DNA from: Halovenus sp037080055
Lineage (GTDB): Archaea > Halobacteriota > Halobacteria > Halobacteriales > Haloarculaceae
Assembly (NCBI RefSeq): GCF_037080055.1
Contig: NZ_JBAOJI010000001.1
Span: 1,077,644-1,141,643 of the forward strand
DNA length: 64,000 bases
Direction: 5' to 3'
This document shows positions 1-8,332 of the stretch, one piece after another. The notes below the pieces were generated by a model. That model was not told the origin of the DNA. It worked only from the letters and a program-made list of their open reading frames with translations, and did not search any database. A program made the position numbers and the translations under genes. Each line of letters begins with the position of its first letter. The stretch's first letter is position 1.

Positions 1-431
1 GGCGGCAAATCCGCGACGTGATCGGAGTGAGTGGTGAAGGCGGTGAACCGGTCGTCGATGCCCTCGAACAGCACCGAGTCACCGTCGTGTTCGATCTCTC
101 TGTACCCAATCTCGTACTCACCCATGTCGGCGACGCTGCCGCCGAGCACGTCGGCGAGCAACTGGTGGCCGTAACAGACGCCAAGAAACGGCATTCCAGT
201 CTCGATGGCCTCGCCGACCCACCGCTTGAGGTCGCCGATCCACGGCTCGTCCCAGTAGACAGAGGCCCGCGACCCCGTCACGAGAGCGGCGTCGAACGCG
301 AAGCTATCGGGCAGGTCGCCGTCGGTGACGTTGTACTCGACGAGGTCGGCGTCGATTTCCCGCCGGAAGTTCCGCCGGGTATGGTCACCGTCGTGGGCCG
401 CATTCAGCAGCGCAATTCGCAATCGACTCAT
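1..431 (-). CDS. Class I glutamine amidotransferase (C-terminus cut by window edge)
   Basis: The minus-strand reading frame starts at ATG 431 and runs off the window at base 1. The visible 143 residues begin MSRLRIALLNAAHDGDHTRR and contain the nucleophile loop GVCYGHQLLAD, with the catalytic Cys at about residue 86. This is the GxCxGHQ signature of triad (class I) amidotransferases, which release ammonia from glutamine. The layout fits the stand-alone GuaA-like proteins common in haloarchaea. The catalytic His and Glu lie outside the window, so activity cannot be confirmed. The partner synthetase or acceptor is unknown. Confidence 0.85.
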   Translation of the reverse strand, partial: MSRLRIALLNAAHDGDHTRRNFRREIDADLVEYNVTDGDLPDSFAFDAALVTGSRASVYWDEPWIGDLKRWVGEAIETGMPFLGVCYGHQLLADVLGGSVADMGEYEIGYREIEHDGDSVLFEGIDDRFTAFTTHSDHVADLP

Positions 432-516
432 TGCCAGTCCGTAGTCGATGACCGTATATAAACTTCCCAGCGCTGGCGAGTTCTGCCGCGCTCACGGTCA
501 CGCCTCTCGCTGCCGC

Positions 517-1311
517 TCACTCGGATCGGTGTTCGTCGACGAACTCGTCGAGTCGGTCAGTGACAGCGCGAGCGTGTTCGACGTGGGCGAGTCGTCGTCC
601 TTCGACCGCCTCGAACTCGCCGCGAGGGAGGTCCTCGGCGAGTTCCCTCCCGACTTCGGGGTCAACCACCGGATCCTCGACACCGTGAAAGACCAGCGTC
701 GGCACCGTGAGTTCGTACAGCGGTCCGGCCTCGAACGATTCGACGGCGGCGGTCTGTGCGTCCAGTCCAGCACCGAGTGAATCCTCCTCGCTCCGCCACT
801 CGACGATCTGCTCGCAGGCCTCAGATTGGCGAAATGCCTGTGAGAACGCACCATCGAGTGTGTCTCGGAACGCCGCCGGAGCGCTGTCCCCACTCGTGTC
901 GTCCGGGTCGGGGAACAACCGCCGGAGCGCAGCAGTCTCGACCTGCTCGCCAGATGGCGCGGTTCCAAATAGCGACAGCGACGCCGCGCGACCGTACTCC
1001 CGGGCGTACCGAAGCGCGATCATCCCCCCCAGTCCGGCCCCGACGACGTGGACCCGGCGGACCGAATTATCGGCAAGAACCTCCTCGAGGTCGGCGGCGA
1101 GGCGGTCGACGTCGTACGGACCTGCCGGCGTGTCGGACTGGCCCGTTCCCCGGAGATCCCAGACCAACGTCTCGTAGGGACCGGCCAGCGCGTCGTACTG
1201 CCAGGCCCACTGCCAAGCGCCGAAGCCACAATCACCTACGAAGGCAATGCACTCGCCGTCGCCGGCAGTTTCGGAGAAGAGGTCGACACCGTCGTCGGTG
1301 GTCGTGTACAC
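517..1311 (-). CDS. Alpha/beta hydrolase-fold protein with Ser-less nucleophile elbow
   Basis: This is a single-domain alpha/beta hydrolase of about 264 residues. The order is oxyanion strand, WDLRGTGQSD loop, nucleophile elbow, Asp loop (VFHGVEDPVV) and a His near the C-terminus (RRLAHVEHA). The elbow reads VVGAGLGGM, so glycine stands where the catalytic serine is expected. It may be inactive as an esterase or use another chemistry. I chose GTG at 1311 because codons upstream lose the GC-rich third positions. An ATG at 1392 in the same frame would add 27 residues. It is divergent from the thioesterase at 1419. Confidence 0.75.
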   Translation of the reverse strand: MYTTTDDGVDLFSETAGDGECIAFVGDCGFGAWQWAWQYDALAGPYETLVWDLRGTGQSDTPAGPYDVDRLAADLEEVLADNSVRRVHVVGAGLGGMIALRYAREYGRAASLSLFGTAPSGEQVETAALRRLFPDPDDTSGDSAPAAFRDTLDGAFSQAFRQSEACEQIVEWRSEEDSLGAGLDAQTAAVESFEAGPLYELTVPTLVFHGVEDPVVDPEVGRELAEDLPRGEFEAVEGRRLAHVEHARAVTDRLDEFVDEHRSE

Positions 1312-1418
1312 AGTCGAGAGTTCGGCAACTGCGGTCAAATGTGTGTTGGAACGAGCGAGACGGCCGGATGAAACAGCAGTCACAACTGACATGTACCGGT
1401 GTGCCAATTTGTGCGGAT

Positions 1419-1907
1419 ATGGCAGAAAACACCGATACTGCAACGCTGACATCGTCGTACACCGAGATGACGGAGATGCTCTTGCCGAACGACACGAACG
1501 CGCTCGGTCGCGCACTCGGTGGCGCAGTCCTCCACTGGATGGACATCTGCGGTGCCATCGCCGCACTACGTTTTAGCAATCAGGCCGTCGTGACCGCCTC
1601 GATGGATCACGTCGACTTCAAAGGCCCCATCGATCTCGGCGAAATTGCCGTTATCGAAGCCTACGTCTACAACACCGGCGAGACGAGCATCAACGTCAAA
1701 GTCGACGTGCGCGCGGAAGATCCTCGGGAAAACGAGATTCGCGAGACGACCTCGTCGTTTTTGACTTTCGTCGCTATCGACGACGACGGGAGCCCCACAG
1801 CAGTCCCCGACCTCGTCTGCGAGACTGAAAACGAGGAGATACTCAGAGAGGAGGCCAAGAGCCAACGTAAAGAAGAACTCGAATCGCTCGTCGAGCGACT
1901 GGAGTGA
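1419..1907 (+). CDS. Acyl-CoA thioesterase, hotdog fold (BFIT/YciA-like)
   Basis: The product has 162 residues and a hotdog fold. It begins MAENTDTATLTSSYTEMTEM and contains NALGRALGGAVLHWMDICGA, the N-terminal hotdog helix region of acyl-CoA hydrolases, followed by ASMDHVDFKGPIDLGE. The C-terminus is a charged helix rich in Glu and Lys. Proteins of this family hydrolyse fatty acyl-CoA esters in the cytoplasm, but the substrate here is unknown. The open frame extends far upstream (to 756), but that part is antisense to the hydrolase. The ATG at 1419 is the first start where the family match begins. Confidence 0.85.
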   Translation: MAENTDTATLTSSYTEMTEMLLPNDTNALGRALGGAVLHWMDICGAIAALRFSNQAVVTASMDHVDFKGPIDLGEIAVIEAYVYNTGETSINVKVDVRAEDPRENEIRETTSSFLTFVAIDDDGSPTAVPDLVCETENEEILREEAKSQRKEELESLVERLE

Positions 1908-1933
1908 GTCCCAAGACTCCGTTCCCGTACCAA

Positions 1934-2416
1934 TCAAAAGCGCAGGTGTGATGTCGAACTCGGGTCATCGTCGTCGTCGACTCCCCCTTCGTGAACGAAT
2001 TCGTACTCGTCGTCGGTGAGGAACACGTCGCCGCGATTGACCGAAACCTGCACGGCCCACAGTTCCGATCCGGCGGCGGGGCCGTTCTCACAGCCACCGC
2101 CGCAGGCGTCGAACACCGATCCGTGCTTCGGACAGACGATGCCGCCGTCACGCAGGACCGCGCCGATGTCGCCGCCGCGGTCGAGTCGCTGCTCCTCGTG
2201 GGTACATCGGTTCACCCACGCTTCGACGCCATCCTCGCAGGGAACGAGTGTCACTTCGGTCTGCTCACCGCTGCCGTCGGTCGCGGTGAACAGCCACGAG
2301 CCCTCTTCGTGGACGGTCTCGACTGCTGTCAAACGCGTTGGCACGTCCTCAGGAACGGGTGTCTCGATCAAAAATCCACCGTCGTCGCAGTCACCTCGAT
2401 CCCAACAGCCCACCAA
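1934..2416 (-). CDS. Rieske-type [2Fe-2S] domain protein
   Basis: This is a 160-residue soluble protein. It has the two Rieske cluster motifs, CTHEEQRLD and CPKHGSVFDACGG, each giving one Cys and one His to a [2Fe-2S] centre. There is no TM segment and no second domain, so it resembles Rieske ferredoxins or the ferredoxin part of oxygenase systems rather than a bc1 subunit. The C-terminus is very acidic (VDDDDD). The start at 2416 overlaps the end of the upstream gene by 26 bases. A GTG at 2344 is an alternative that would remove the overlap. The redox partner is not evident. Confidence 0.85.
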   Translation of the reverse strand: MVGCWDRGDCDDGGFLIETPVPEDVPTRLTAVETVHEEGSWLFTATDGSGEQTEVTLVPCEDGVEAWVNRCTHEEQRLDRGGDIGAVLRDGGIVCPKHGSVFDACGGGCENGPAAGSELWAVQVSVNRGDVFLTDDEYEFVHEGGVDDDDDPSSTSHLRF

Positions 2417-3932
2417 CGTGCATCGCTCGGGAGTCCCCTGACGGATCCTCGACGAAGCCCGTGATATCGTCGATCACGCGCTCGGCGACTGGACTGTTCG
2501 GTTCGACGTACTCCGCACGCGTCCGGCGGCCCTCGCTGACCTGCAGGAGATGGTTCAGATCCGGGTATTCGATGATCCGCGCGTTGGCTTTGTCGGCGAG
2601 GGCCTCGCGCCAGATGGGGAGGTCGTCTTCGATGGTGACCTGCCAGTCCTGCCCACCCTGTAAGAGCAACACCGGAGTGTCGAGTTCGGCAACCGTCTCG
2701 GTGTGATCGTACGACTGGAGGCTCTCGTAGAACTCACGGCCGCCGAAACGAACGATTTCGTCGTCACCGAGGTCGAGCGAGCGGATCTGCTCGGCTTCAG
2801 CCTCCACCTGTGCGAGTTGTTGTTCGCGCTGGACGCCGGAGACCCCCTGCAAATCGAGCAGGTGTTTGGCCTGATCGACGATGGTCGTCGCGAACGACCG
2901 TGCGGGACCAGGTGCGAGCATCACCGTCCCGGCGAGGTTGCCGTCGCGGGCGGTGATCCGCGGCGCGAACAACCCGCCGAAACTCTGTCCAGCCACGAAT
3001 ATCCGCTCGGGGTCGGTTGCTTCGTGAGATCTGAGTCGATCGATCGCAGTGAGCGCATCCGCAGTCACGATATCGTCGACCGTCGCGTCGGCGTGGTCGA
3101 CCGGACAGGCGAACGTGCGTTTGTCGTAGCGCAACACGGCAACGCCTCGCGTCGCCAGCCCCCACGCCAGTTCTTTGAACGGCCGATTCGGCCCCGTCGT
3201 CACGTCTCGATCCTGCGGGCCGTTGCCGTGGACGAGGACGACTCCGGGAACCGGTTCGTCGGCATCTGCAGGGCGTGTGATCGTCCCGCCGAGCGAACAG
3301 TCGAGCGGCGTCTCCAGTTCAATCTCCGTCTCGGTGATAGCCGTCTCATCGACGTAGTCGGGTGGGGACCACTCGGGAATCGGCGTCGCGATGAGCCGAC
3401 GGATTCCCTCGTCACCGTACGTGAGCGCCACCTCGACCTCTCTGTCACCGTCGACGATCCAGAGAGTGATGTTGTCGTTTCCGGCGTTGTTGCTGGTGTA
3501 GGCGACGGATCGGTATCGCTCCGGGGGGCCATCGAGCGCCAGTGCGTTTTGCCACTCCTCGACGATGTCGGTCGGTGTCTGCGGACTGCGCTCCAGCGCA
3601 TCCACAACGGCGGGACTGAGCCACTGCGTCGCCGTCTCGGTTTCTCCGGCCGCAAGTAGGTCGACGAACTCTCGGGAGTACTCTCTGAGTGCGGTGTGAT
3701 CGCCGAACGCTTCGGGGACAGATTGGTCGGGGCTATTCGCGTCGTTTTCGTCACGCTGGTCTGTTTCGTTTCCGTCGGCCGTCTCGTTTTGCTCATCCGG
3801 ATCGTCACCGGAATCGTCCCCGCCAAGACAGCCGGCGAGTGCGGCCGCCGAGCCAGTTGCGAGGGCTGCGAGAAGCCGACGCCGAGACAGCGTCGACGGA
3901 GCACGAACGACAGCGCGAGGAATCCGTGTCAT
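2391..3932 (-). CDS. Tat lipoprotein, DUF3887-like domain plus alpha/beta hydrolase
   Basis: The product has about 513 residues. The N-terminus has a twin-arginine signal (SRRRLLAALATG) and a lipobox (LAGC), so it is probably exported folded and lipid-anchored. An Asp/Glu/Asn-rich linker follows. Residues of about 70-190 look like the DUF3887 domain often found before hydrolases. The C-terminal half is an alpha/beta hydrolase with nucleophile elbow VAGQSFGGLF, Asp loop QGGQDWQV and His in DLNHLL. It is probably an extracellular esterase or peptidase-like hydrolase. I chose the ATG at 3932, just before the Tat motif. In-frame ATGs at 3956 and 4040 exist but lengthen the signal unusually. Confidence 0.85.
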   Translation of the reverse strand: MTRIPRAVVRAPSTLSRRRLLAALATGSAAALAGCLGGDDSGDDPDEQNETADGNETDQRDENDANSPDQSVPEAFGDHTALREYSREFVDLLAAGETETATQWLSPAVVDALERSPQTPTDIVEEWQNALALDGPPERYRSVAYTSNNAGNDNITLWIVDGDREVEVALTYGDEGIRRLIATPIPEWSPPDYVDETAITETEIELETPLDCSLGGTITRPADADEPVPGVVLVHGNGPQDRDVTTGPNRPFKELAWGLATRGVAVLRYDKRTFACPVDHADATVDDIVTADALTAIDRLRSHEATDPERIFVAGQSFGGLFAPRITARDGNLAGTVMLAPGPARSFATTIVDQAKHLLDLQGVSGVQREQQLAQVEAEAEQIRSLDLGDDEIVRFGGREFYESLQSYDHTETVAELDTPVLLLQGGQDWQVTIEDDLPIWREALADKANARIIEYPDLNHLLQVSEGRRTRAEYVEPNSPVAERVIDDITGFVEDPSGDSRAMHVGGLLGSR

Positions 3933-4054
3933 ACTCCCGGGTACGAAGACGGGCATACTGTACGTACCGCCGCGTTTCGCGGTCAGAAGCTCGTCACCGT
4001 TTCCGAAGGTATTTTGCCCTCGGTTGTCTACACCGTACAAATTAGCGTCCAGTT

Positions 4055-4411
4055 ATGAGCATCTTCAAAGAGAAAGTCGACGAGGAGTATCTCACCGTCG
4101 CAGAGACCAAAGAGATTCTCGAAGGGATCGAGATGGACCGAGCCGAAGACGAAGACCGCGAGATGCGCTACGAACTCTCCCGAGCGATCGAACACGTCAA
4201 CCGCTTTGCGGTACTCGACCCAGAAGAGGCACGCGAGTTCGTCGACGAACTGCTCGAACTCGAAAAGGTCGACGACAAGACGGCACACAAGATCGTCGAT
4301 ACCAAACCGCTCGACCGTGACGAACTCCGCGCGCTGTACGCCCAGGAGCGGTACTCGCTGTCCGGCGACGAACTCGACGACATTCTCGATGTCGTCAAAA
4401 AGTACGCCTAA
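4055..4411 (+). CDS. rpoF: DNA-directed RNA polymerase subunit F (Rpb4-like)
   Basis: This 118-residue acidic helical protein begins MSIFKEKVDEEYLTVAETKE and ends YSLSGDELDDILDVVKKYA. It matches archaeal RpoF/Rpb4, which pairs with RpoE (Rpb7) in the polymerase stalk. Length and the conserved EDREMRYELSRAIEHVNRF block fit well. In many archaea rpoF sits between rpl21e and a DUF655 gene. Here the upstream neighbour is a divergent lipoprotein and the downstream one an unrelated membrane protein. It is therefore either relocated or a second copy. Confidence 0.9.
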   Translation: MSIFKEKVDEEYLTVAETKEILEGIEMDRAEDEDREMRYELSRAIEHVNRFAVLDPEEAREFVDELLELEKVDDKTAHKIVDTKPLDRDELRALYAQERYSLSGDELDDILDVVKKYA

Positions 4412-4526
4412 ACTGCGCGATCAGTTGCGACCTCGTTTTTTGCCTAGAGTCCAATTTCGAGTGTGAGATCTGCCGGCGCGATAAGCGTGTAGAAAGCGTT
4501 TAGTGTGCCGATTCGGAATCTCGCCC

Positions 4527-4931
4527 ATGGGCGTTTCCGACTTATCGATCGGTGAGAAGTTCGTCCTCCTCGGCGGAGTGCTCGCAGTCGTCGGTGCCGT
4601 CCTCCCGTGGACCGGTCCCGGGCTGGTTGACGGCGTCGGCCTCGGCGGCCGCGAGATTATCGCATTGCTGATGGGCATCGTCGCCGTTGGACTCCTGTAC
4701 GTCGCGGACTGGACGGAATCGGCACAACTTATCGCTGCGCTGCTCGGGGTGATCATCGTCGGCGTCGCTGGCTATACGCTGGCCGAAGCCCTCGGCGTCG
4801 TCGGCTCGGCCGATCTCGCCCCCAGTCTCGGCCTGTACGTGAGCCTGCTCGCAGGCGTGCTCCTCCTCGGGGTCGGGCTCCGCGCTTACACCGACTCCGA
4901 ACCCGAAGCCGGAATGTACAGTCACCGATAA
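4527..4931 (+). CDS. Small integral membrane protein, four predicted TM segments
   Basis: The product has about 134 residues and four hydrophobic stretches: FVLLGGVLAVVGAVLPW, IIALLMGIVAVGLLYV, LIAALLGVIIVGVAGYTL and LYVSLLAGVLLLGVGL. Short polar loops separate them and the tail is short and acidic. I chose ATG 4527 over 4503 because it begins the family-like MGVSDLSIGEKFV. I do not recognise a function. Similar small four-TM proteins are common in haloarchaeal genomes. Confidence 0.75.
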   Translation: MGVSDLSIGEKFVLLGGVLAVVGAVLPWTGPGLVDGVGLGGREIIALLMGIVAVGLLYVADWTESAQLIAALLGVIIVGVAGYTLAEALGVVGSADLAPSLGLYVSLLAGVLLLGVGLRAYTDSEPEAGMYSHR

Positions 4932-4977
4932 TCGAGCGGAAAACAGTATTTTTTCTTCCTGATCGACGAGCGCAGGA

Positions 4978-5850
4978 CTACCGATTCGATCCCGGGACCA
5001 GGGCGTCGAGATCCGTCGAATCGAACCCCTCGGGAGTCTCTCCATCAGTCGCATAGACGTACAGCAGCGTCTTGAGAATTCCTCGAATCGTCGTCGAGAG
5101 CAACTGTGCGAGGATCAGCCCGCCGACCAGAATGGGGGCTAACACGAGCGCGCTGCTGGTGAGATCGCTCAGGACGATAACGAAGCCGACCGTGACAATG
5201 CCGACGACGCCACCGATCACACGCGGTGCAGCCAGCCCGATCACCGTCTCACCGATGTTCTCCCGAAAGGTTCGACCGCTCCGGCTGAACATCTCCCGGA
5301 TCGTGCTCTCCGAATCCAGGATCGCGACCGGAACGACGAAAAACGTGATGATCGTCCAGGCGACGCCGAACACCGCCGCGAACACCTGCGAAACCGGCGA
5401 GTCCGAACCCTCGATAGCGTCGATGATGATCCCGACGGTCGCGGCGATCAACGCCCAGGCGAACAACTTGTATTTCGCGGCCCAGGCCCGAGCCATCCCA
5501 CGTTTCAGATTGATCGATTCGCCGGCGAAGGCGCGGCGGGACTCGGCGACGAGCGCGCCGGTGAAAAACACCGAGGCGAACGTCGTCCCGAGATAGCCGA
5601 AAAACAGCGCTGCGACGGTGATTCCGGGGTTGTTGTTGATCGTCGTTTCGAGCGCCGAAGGCGTCTCGATCGCTTCGATTCCGCCGATACCCACGAAGGC
5701 GCCAAACGTCGAGCCGAGCAACAGCGCGAGGAAGGCCAGCGAACTGATCCCCGCGAACAGGGGGAAGACCAGCAGTTTCGGGTTCCGCTTCAGGACGGCG
5801 AGGCTCCGGATTGCCATGCCGAAGCCGCGTTTGAGTTGTGTGAATCTCAT
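4978..5850 (-). CDS. DUF6159-like membrane protein
   Basis: This is a 290-residue polytopic membrane protein with about six hydrophobic segments. It begins MRFTQLKRGFGMAIRSLAVL and includes LLVFPLFAGISSLAFLALLL and TIITFFVVPVAILDSES. The layout, with a cytoplasmic start, paired TMs and a PVAILD motif before an amphipathic RSGRTFRENIGE segment, fits the DUF6159 family found in archaea and bacteria. Function is unknown. ATG 5850 is preferred over the ORF start at 5907 because the conserved block begins there. Confidence 0.8.
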   Translation of the reverse strand: MRFTQLKRGFGMAIRSLAVLKRNPKLLVFPLFAGISSLAFLALLLGSTFGAFVGIGGIEAIETPSALETTINNNPGITVAALFFGYLGTTFASVFFTGALVAESRRAFAGESINLKRGMARAWAAKYKLFAWALIAATVGIIIDAIEGSDSPVSQVFAAVFGVAWTIITFFVVPVAILDSESTIREMFSRSGRTFRENIGETVIGLAAPRVIGGVVGIVTVGFVIVLSDLTSSALVLAPILVGGLILAQLLSTTIRGILKTLLYVYATDGETPEGFDSTDLDALVPGSNR

Positions 5851-5946
5851 CGCGTACGAGAGACTACTCGCGGACGGGTCATAACGGGTCCCGCGCTCTG
5901 TCAGCACTCGAAACGGCGTTTCTCGATCAGAGACGTGGGTCGCAGA

Positions 5947-6918
5947 TCAGGCCGGGCTCAGCACGTCGATCGTTTGCTCTTTGATATCCTGTGGCGTTCC
6001 GTTCGGGATGACTACGAGCGGATCGTCGATGCTATCCATCGACGCGACACGGTCGAACTGGTCGCGCGCCTCGTCGGGTGAGCCCCAGACGCCAAGGGCG
6101 TCGACCATCTCGTCAGTGACTTCTTCGCGTGCGCGCTCGCGCTCGCCCGCTGCCCACGCCTCGGCGACCGCCTCCGCACCGTCGGGGAACTGCTGGGCGA
6201 CCGCCCGCCGGTAGCCCTCCCCGCTGCCGACGTAGTAGGCGACGTGGCCGCGGATCGCTTCTCGGGCACGGTCGGGGTCGTCGCTCACTGCGGAGGGGAT
6301 ATAAGGTGCGACTGTGATCTCCTCGGGATCGCGGTCACGTTCGCGGGCCGTCTCCGCGATGGTCTCGAAGGCCTCCGAAAGTCTCCCAAAGGGGATGTTG
6401 TGTGGAAGCCAACCGTCGGCGACTCGGCCGGTCGCCCGGCGTGTCGCCGGCCCCAGCGCCGCGGTGTAGACCGGTACGTCCGCGCCGAGGGCCGGAAAGT
6501 CGGCGACCTCGAACAGCTCGCCGTCGTAGGAGACTCGGCCGGAACCGTTGAGAAACTCGCCGGCGAGTTCGGCCGTCTCGTGGAGTCGCCGGGCCGGATT
6601 CTCGAAGGACATCCCGTGCAAGTCCTCGACGGCCTTCCGCGTCGACGTACCGAGACCGAGGCGAGCGCGACCGTCGGAGACGCGATTCAGCGTCGCCGCC
6701 GCCTGCGCGAGCGTCGCCGGCGTGCGGCCGTAGACGTTCGCGATGGCCGTCCCGAGACCGATGTCGGTCGTCACGTCGGCGGCCTGAGTCAATGCGATGA
6801 ACGCGTCGCGAGTCCAGAGTTCGCCGGTCCACAACGAGTGATAGCCCAGTGACTCGACGCGCTCGGCGAACGATGCGAGGTCGGGTTCGTCGTTCGGAAC
6901 AAGAATCCCCCGTGGCAT
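5947..6918 (-). CDS. F420-dependent LLM-class oxidoreductase
   Basis: The product has 323 residues and a bacterial-luciferase-like TIM barrel. It contains SLGYHSLWTGELWTRDAF, TDIGLGTAIANVYGRTPATL and RLGLGTSTRKAVEDLHG, which are typical of F420-using LLM reductases. Haloarchaea encode many such paralogs, and the short DUF-like tail (VVIPNGTPQDIKEQ) resembles the NP1902A-type subgroup. It probably transfers hydride between F420 and an unknown substrate in the cytoplasm. It is transcribed divergently from nothing nearby and lies 42 bases downstream of the thioesterase on the same strand. Confidence 0.85.
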   Translation of the reverse strand: MPRGILVPNDEPDLASFAERVESLGYHSLWTGELWTRDAFIALTQAADVTTDIGLGTAIANVYGRTPATLAQAAATLNRVSDGRARLGLGTSTRKAVEDLHGMSFENPARRLHETAELAGEFLNGSGRVSYDGELFEVADFPALGADVPVYTAALGPATRRATGRVADGWLPHNIPFGRLSEAFETIAETARERDRDPEEITVAPYIPSAVSDDPDRAREAIRGHVAYYVGSGEGYRRAVAQQFPDGAEAVAEAWAAGERERAREEVTDEMVDALGVWGSPDEARDQFDRVASMDSIDDPLVVIPNGTPQDIKEQTIDVLSPA

Positions 6919-6960
6919 ACGCCACCGGAGACACCGCGGGGGTAAAAACCTGGAGGTGGG

Positions 6961-7359
6961 CTACAGCCCTTCGTGCTCCTCGATGCGCTCGCGGATCTCT
7001 TCGGGCATGGCCCGGGAGTTACCCTCGTCGTCGATGGCGACGAGGATCGTACTCCCCGTCGCGGCCACCTCGTCGTCCGTTCGAACCGTGTACTCCATCG
7101 TGACGCTCGATTCGCCGATTTCCGTGACACCCACGCCAACCGTGACCGTCTCGCCGAAGCGGACCTGCCGCTTGAAGTCGATATTGAGGTTGACGAGTGC
7201 GACGTTGATCTCCTCCGGGCGGCCGCCGAAGACCTCGTCGATGTACAGCGTCCGGGCATGCTCGAAGAAAGTCGCGTAGACAGCGTTGTTCACGTGGCCC
7301 ATCGAATCCAGATCGCGGAATCGAACGTCGATCTCTGTCTCGTAGTTGAATTCGGTCAT
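6961..7359 (-). CDS. Acyl-CoA thioesterase, 4HBT/YbgC-like
   Basis: This 132-residue hotdog protein carries VRFRDLDSMGHVNNAVYATF, in which the Asp of the DxxGHVNN motif is the expected catalytic residue of 4-hydroxybenzoyl-CoA-type thioesterases. A SSVTMEYTVR strand and a short charged tail complete the fold. It is likely cytoplasmic and active on short or medium acyl-CoA. The next gene on the same strand is the F420 oxidoreductase, 42 bases downstream, so the two may be co-transcribed. Confidence 0.88.
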   Translation of the reverse strand: MTEFNYETEIDVRFRDLDSMGHVNNAVYATFFEHARTLYIDEVFGGRPEEINVALVNLNIDFKRQVRFGETVTVGVGVTEIGESSVTMEYTVRTDDEVAATGSTILVAIDDEGNSRAMPEEIRERIEEHEGL

Positions 7360-7463
7360 ACCGAATAACCGCCGAGGGGATAATTTGGTCTGTCGATTCT
7401 CGACAGCTGTGCAAACTGCTCACGGGGAGACACGCCTTTGACAGTGCCGGCCATACGGCGAGT

Positions 7464-8279
7464 ATGACCGATCTGGCCGACCGGAAGTGGCGACTCGTTA
7501 CCGAAGAGCGTCACCCGGGCCCGATGCAGATGGCACTCGACGAGGTCGCCGCCGAAACTGCCGCGGCGGGCGGCCCGCGAACGCTGCGGCTCTATCGATG
7601 GGACCCGAGCACGCTCAGCGCCGGCTACCGCCAATCAGCGGAGAGCATCGACTGGGAGTACTGCGAGCGCGAGGGGATCACCGTCACCCGCCGGCAGACT
7701 GGCGGCGGCGGAATCTATCACGATGTCGACGCCGATATCTCCTACTCGATCATCGCCCCGGCGGAGGAGCTGCCTGGCGACCTGATGGATTCCTACGAAC
7801 TGCTCTGTGAACCGATCCTCGATGCTTTCGATCGCATGGGCGTCGACGCGGCCTTCGCCGAGGCCGAACAGGATGCGATCTACCAGCCAGCCTGCTATCT
7901 GCGGGCGATCCATCCGGCTCACGATATCCTCGCCGGCGGCCGAAAGATCAGCGGCAACGCCCAGTACCGCCAGCGCGACGCTGTTATCCAGCACGGCTCG
8001 CTCTCCTATTCACGCAACGTGGACCGTCATCTCGGCGTCTTCGCGACCGAGGAGATCGCCGCCGAGCAGTTCGCCGAGCGAGTCACCTCGATCCGCGAAC
8101 AGTCCGGCATCGACCGACCGACGGCTGTGAATCGACTCGAAACGGCACTGGCGGAGTGGGCCGATGCCGAGGTGGGGACGTGGACCGACGAGGAACTGAA
8201 TCGAGCTCGTGAGATCGCAGCAGAAAAATACGACTCGGAGAAGTGGAATCGCGAGCGGACGGATCCGCTGGCGGAGTGA
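7464..8279 (+). CDS. Biotin/lipoate A/B protein ligase family protein
   Basis: The product has 271 residues in one catalytic domain. Key motifs are TVTRRQTGGGGIYHD, the lipoyl-binding loop, and AGGRKISGNAQYRQ, with the conserved Lys that contacts the acyl group. Members attach lipoate or octanoate to E2 or GcvH proteins as LplA ligases or LipM-type transferases. Residues CYLRAIHPAHDI resemble the active Cys region of LipM-like transferases, so an amidotransferase role is possible. The ATG at 7464 starts directly before the conserved DRKWRLV region. Confidence 0.85.
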   Translation: MTDLADRKWRLVTEERHPGPMQMALDEVAAETAAAGGPRTLRLYRWDPSTLSAGYRQSAESIDWEYCEREGITVTRRQTGGGGIYHDVDADISYSIIAPAEELPGDLMDSYELLCEPILDAFDRMGVDAAFAEAEQDAIYQPACYLRAIHPAHDILAGGRKISGNAQYRQRDAVIQHGSLSYSRNVDRHLGVFATEEIAAEQFAERVTSIREQSGIDRPTAVNRLETALAEWADAEVGTWTDEELNRAREIAAEKYDSEKWNRERTDPLAE

Positions 8280-8332
8280 GCGCCGCGGCGGAAGCCGAAG
8301 CCACTATGATCGCAGGTTCCGTTCGATTGAGT

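Noticed and set aside
18..461. 147-codon plus-strand open frame
   Set aside because: Antisense to the amidotransferase with the GxCxGHQ motif.
2703..3659. 318-codon plus-strand open frame
   Set aside because: Antisense to the lipoprotein hydrolase, which has a Tat signal, lipobox and catalytic triad.
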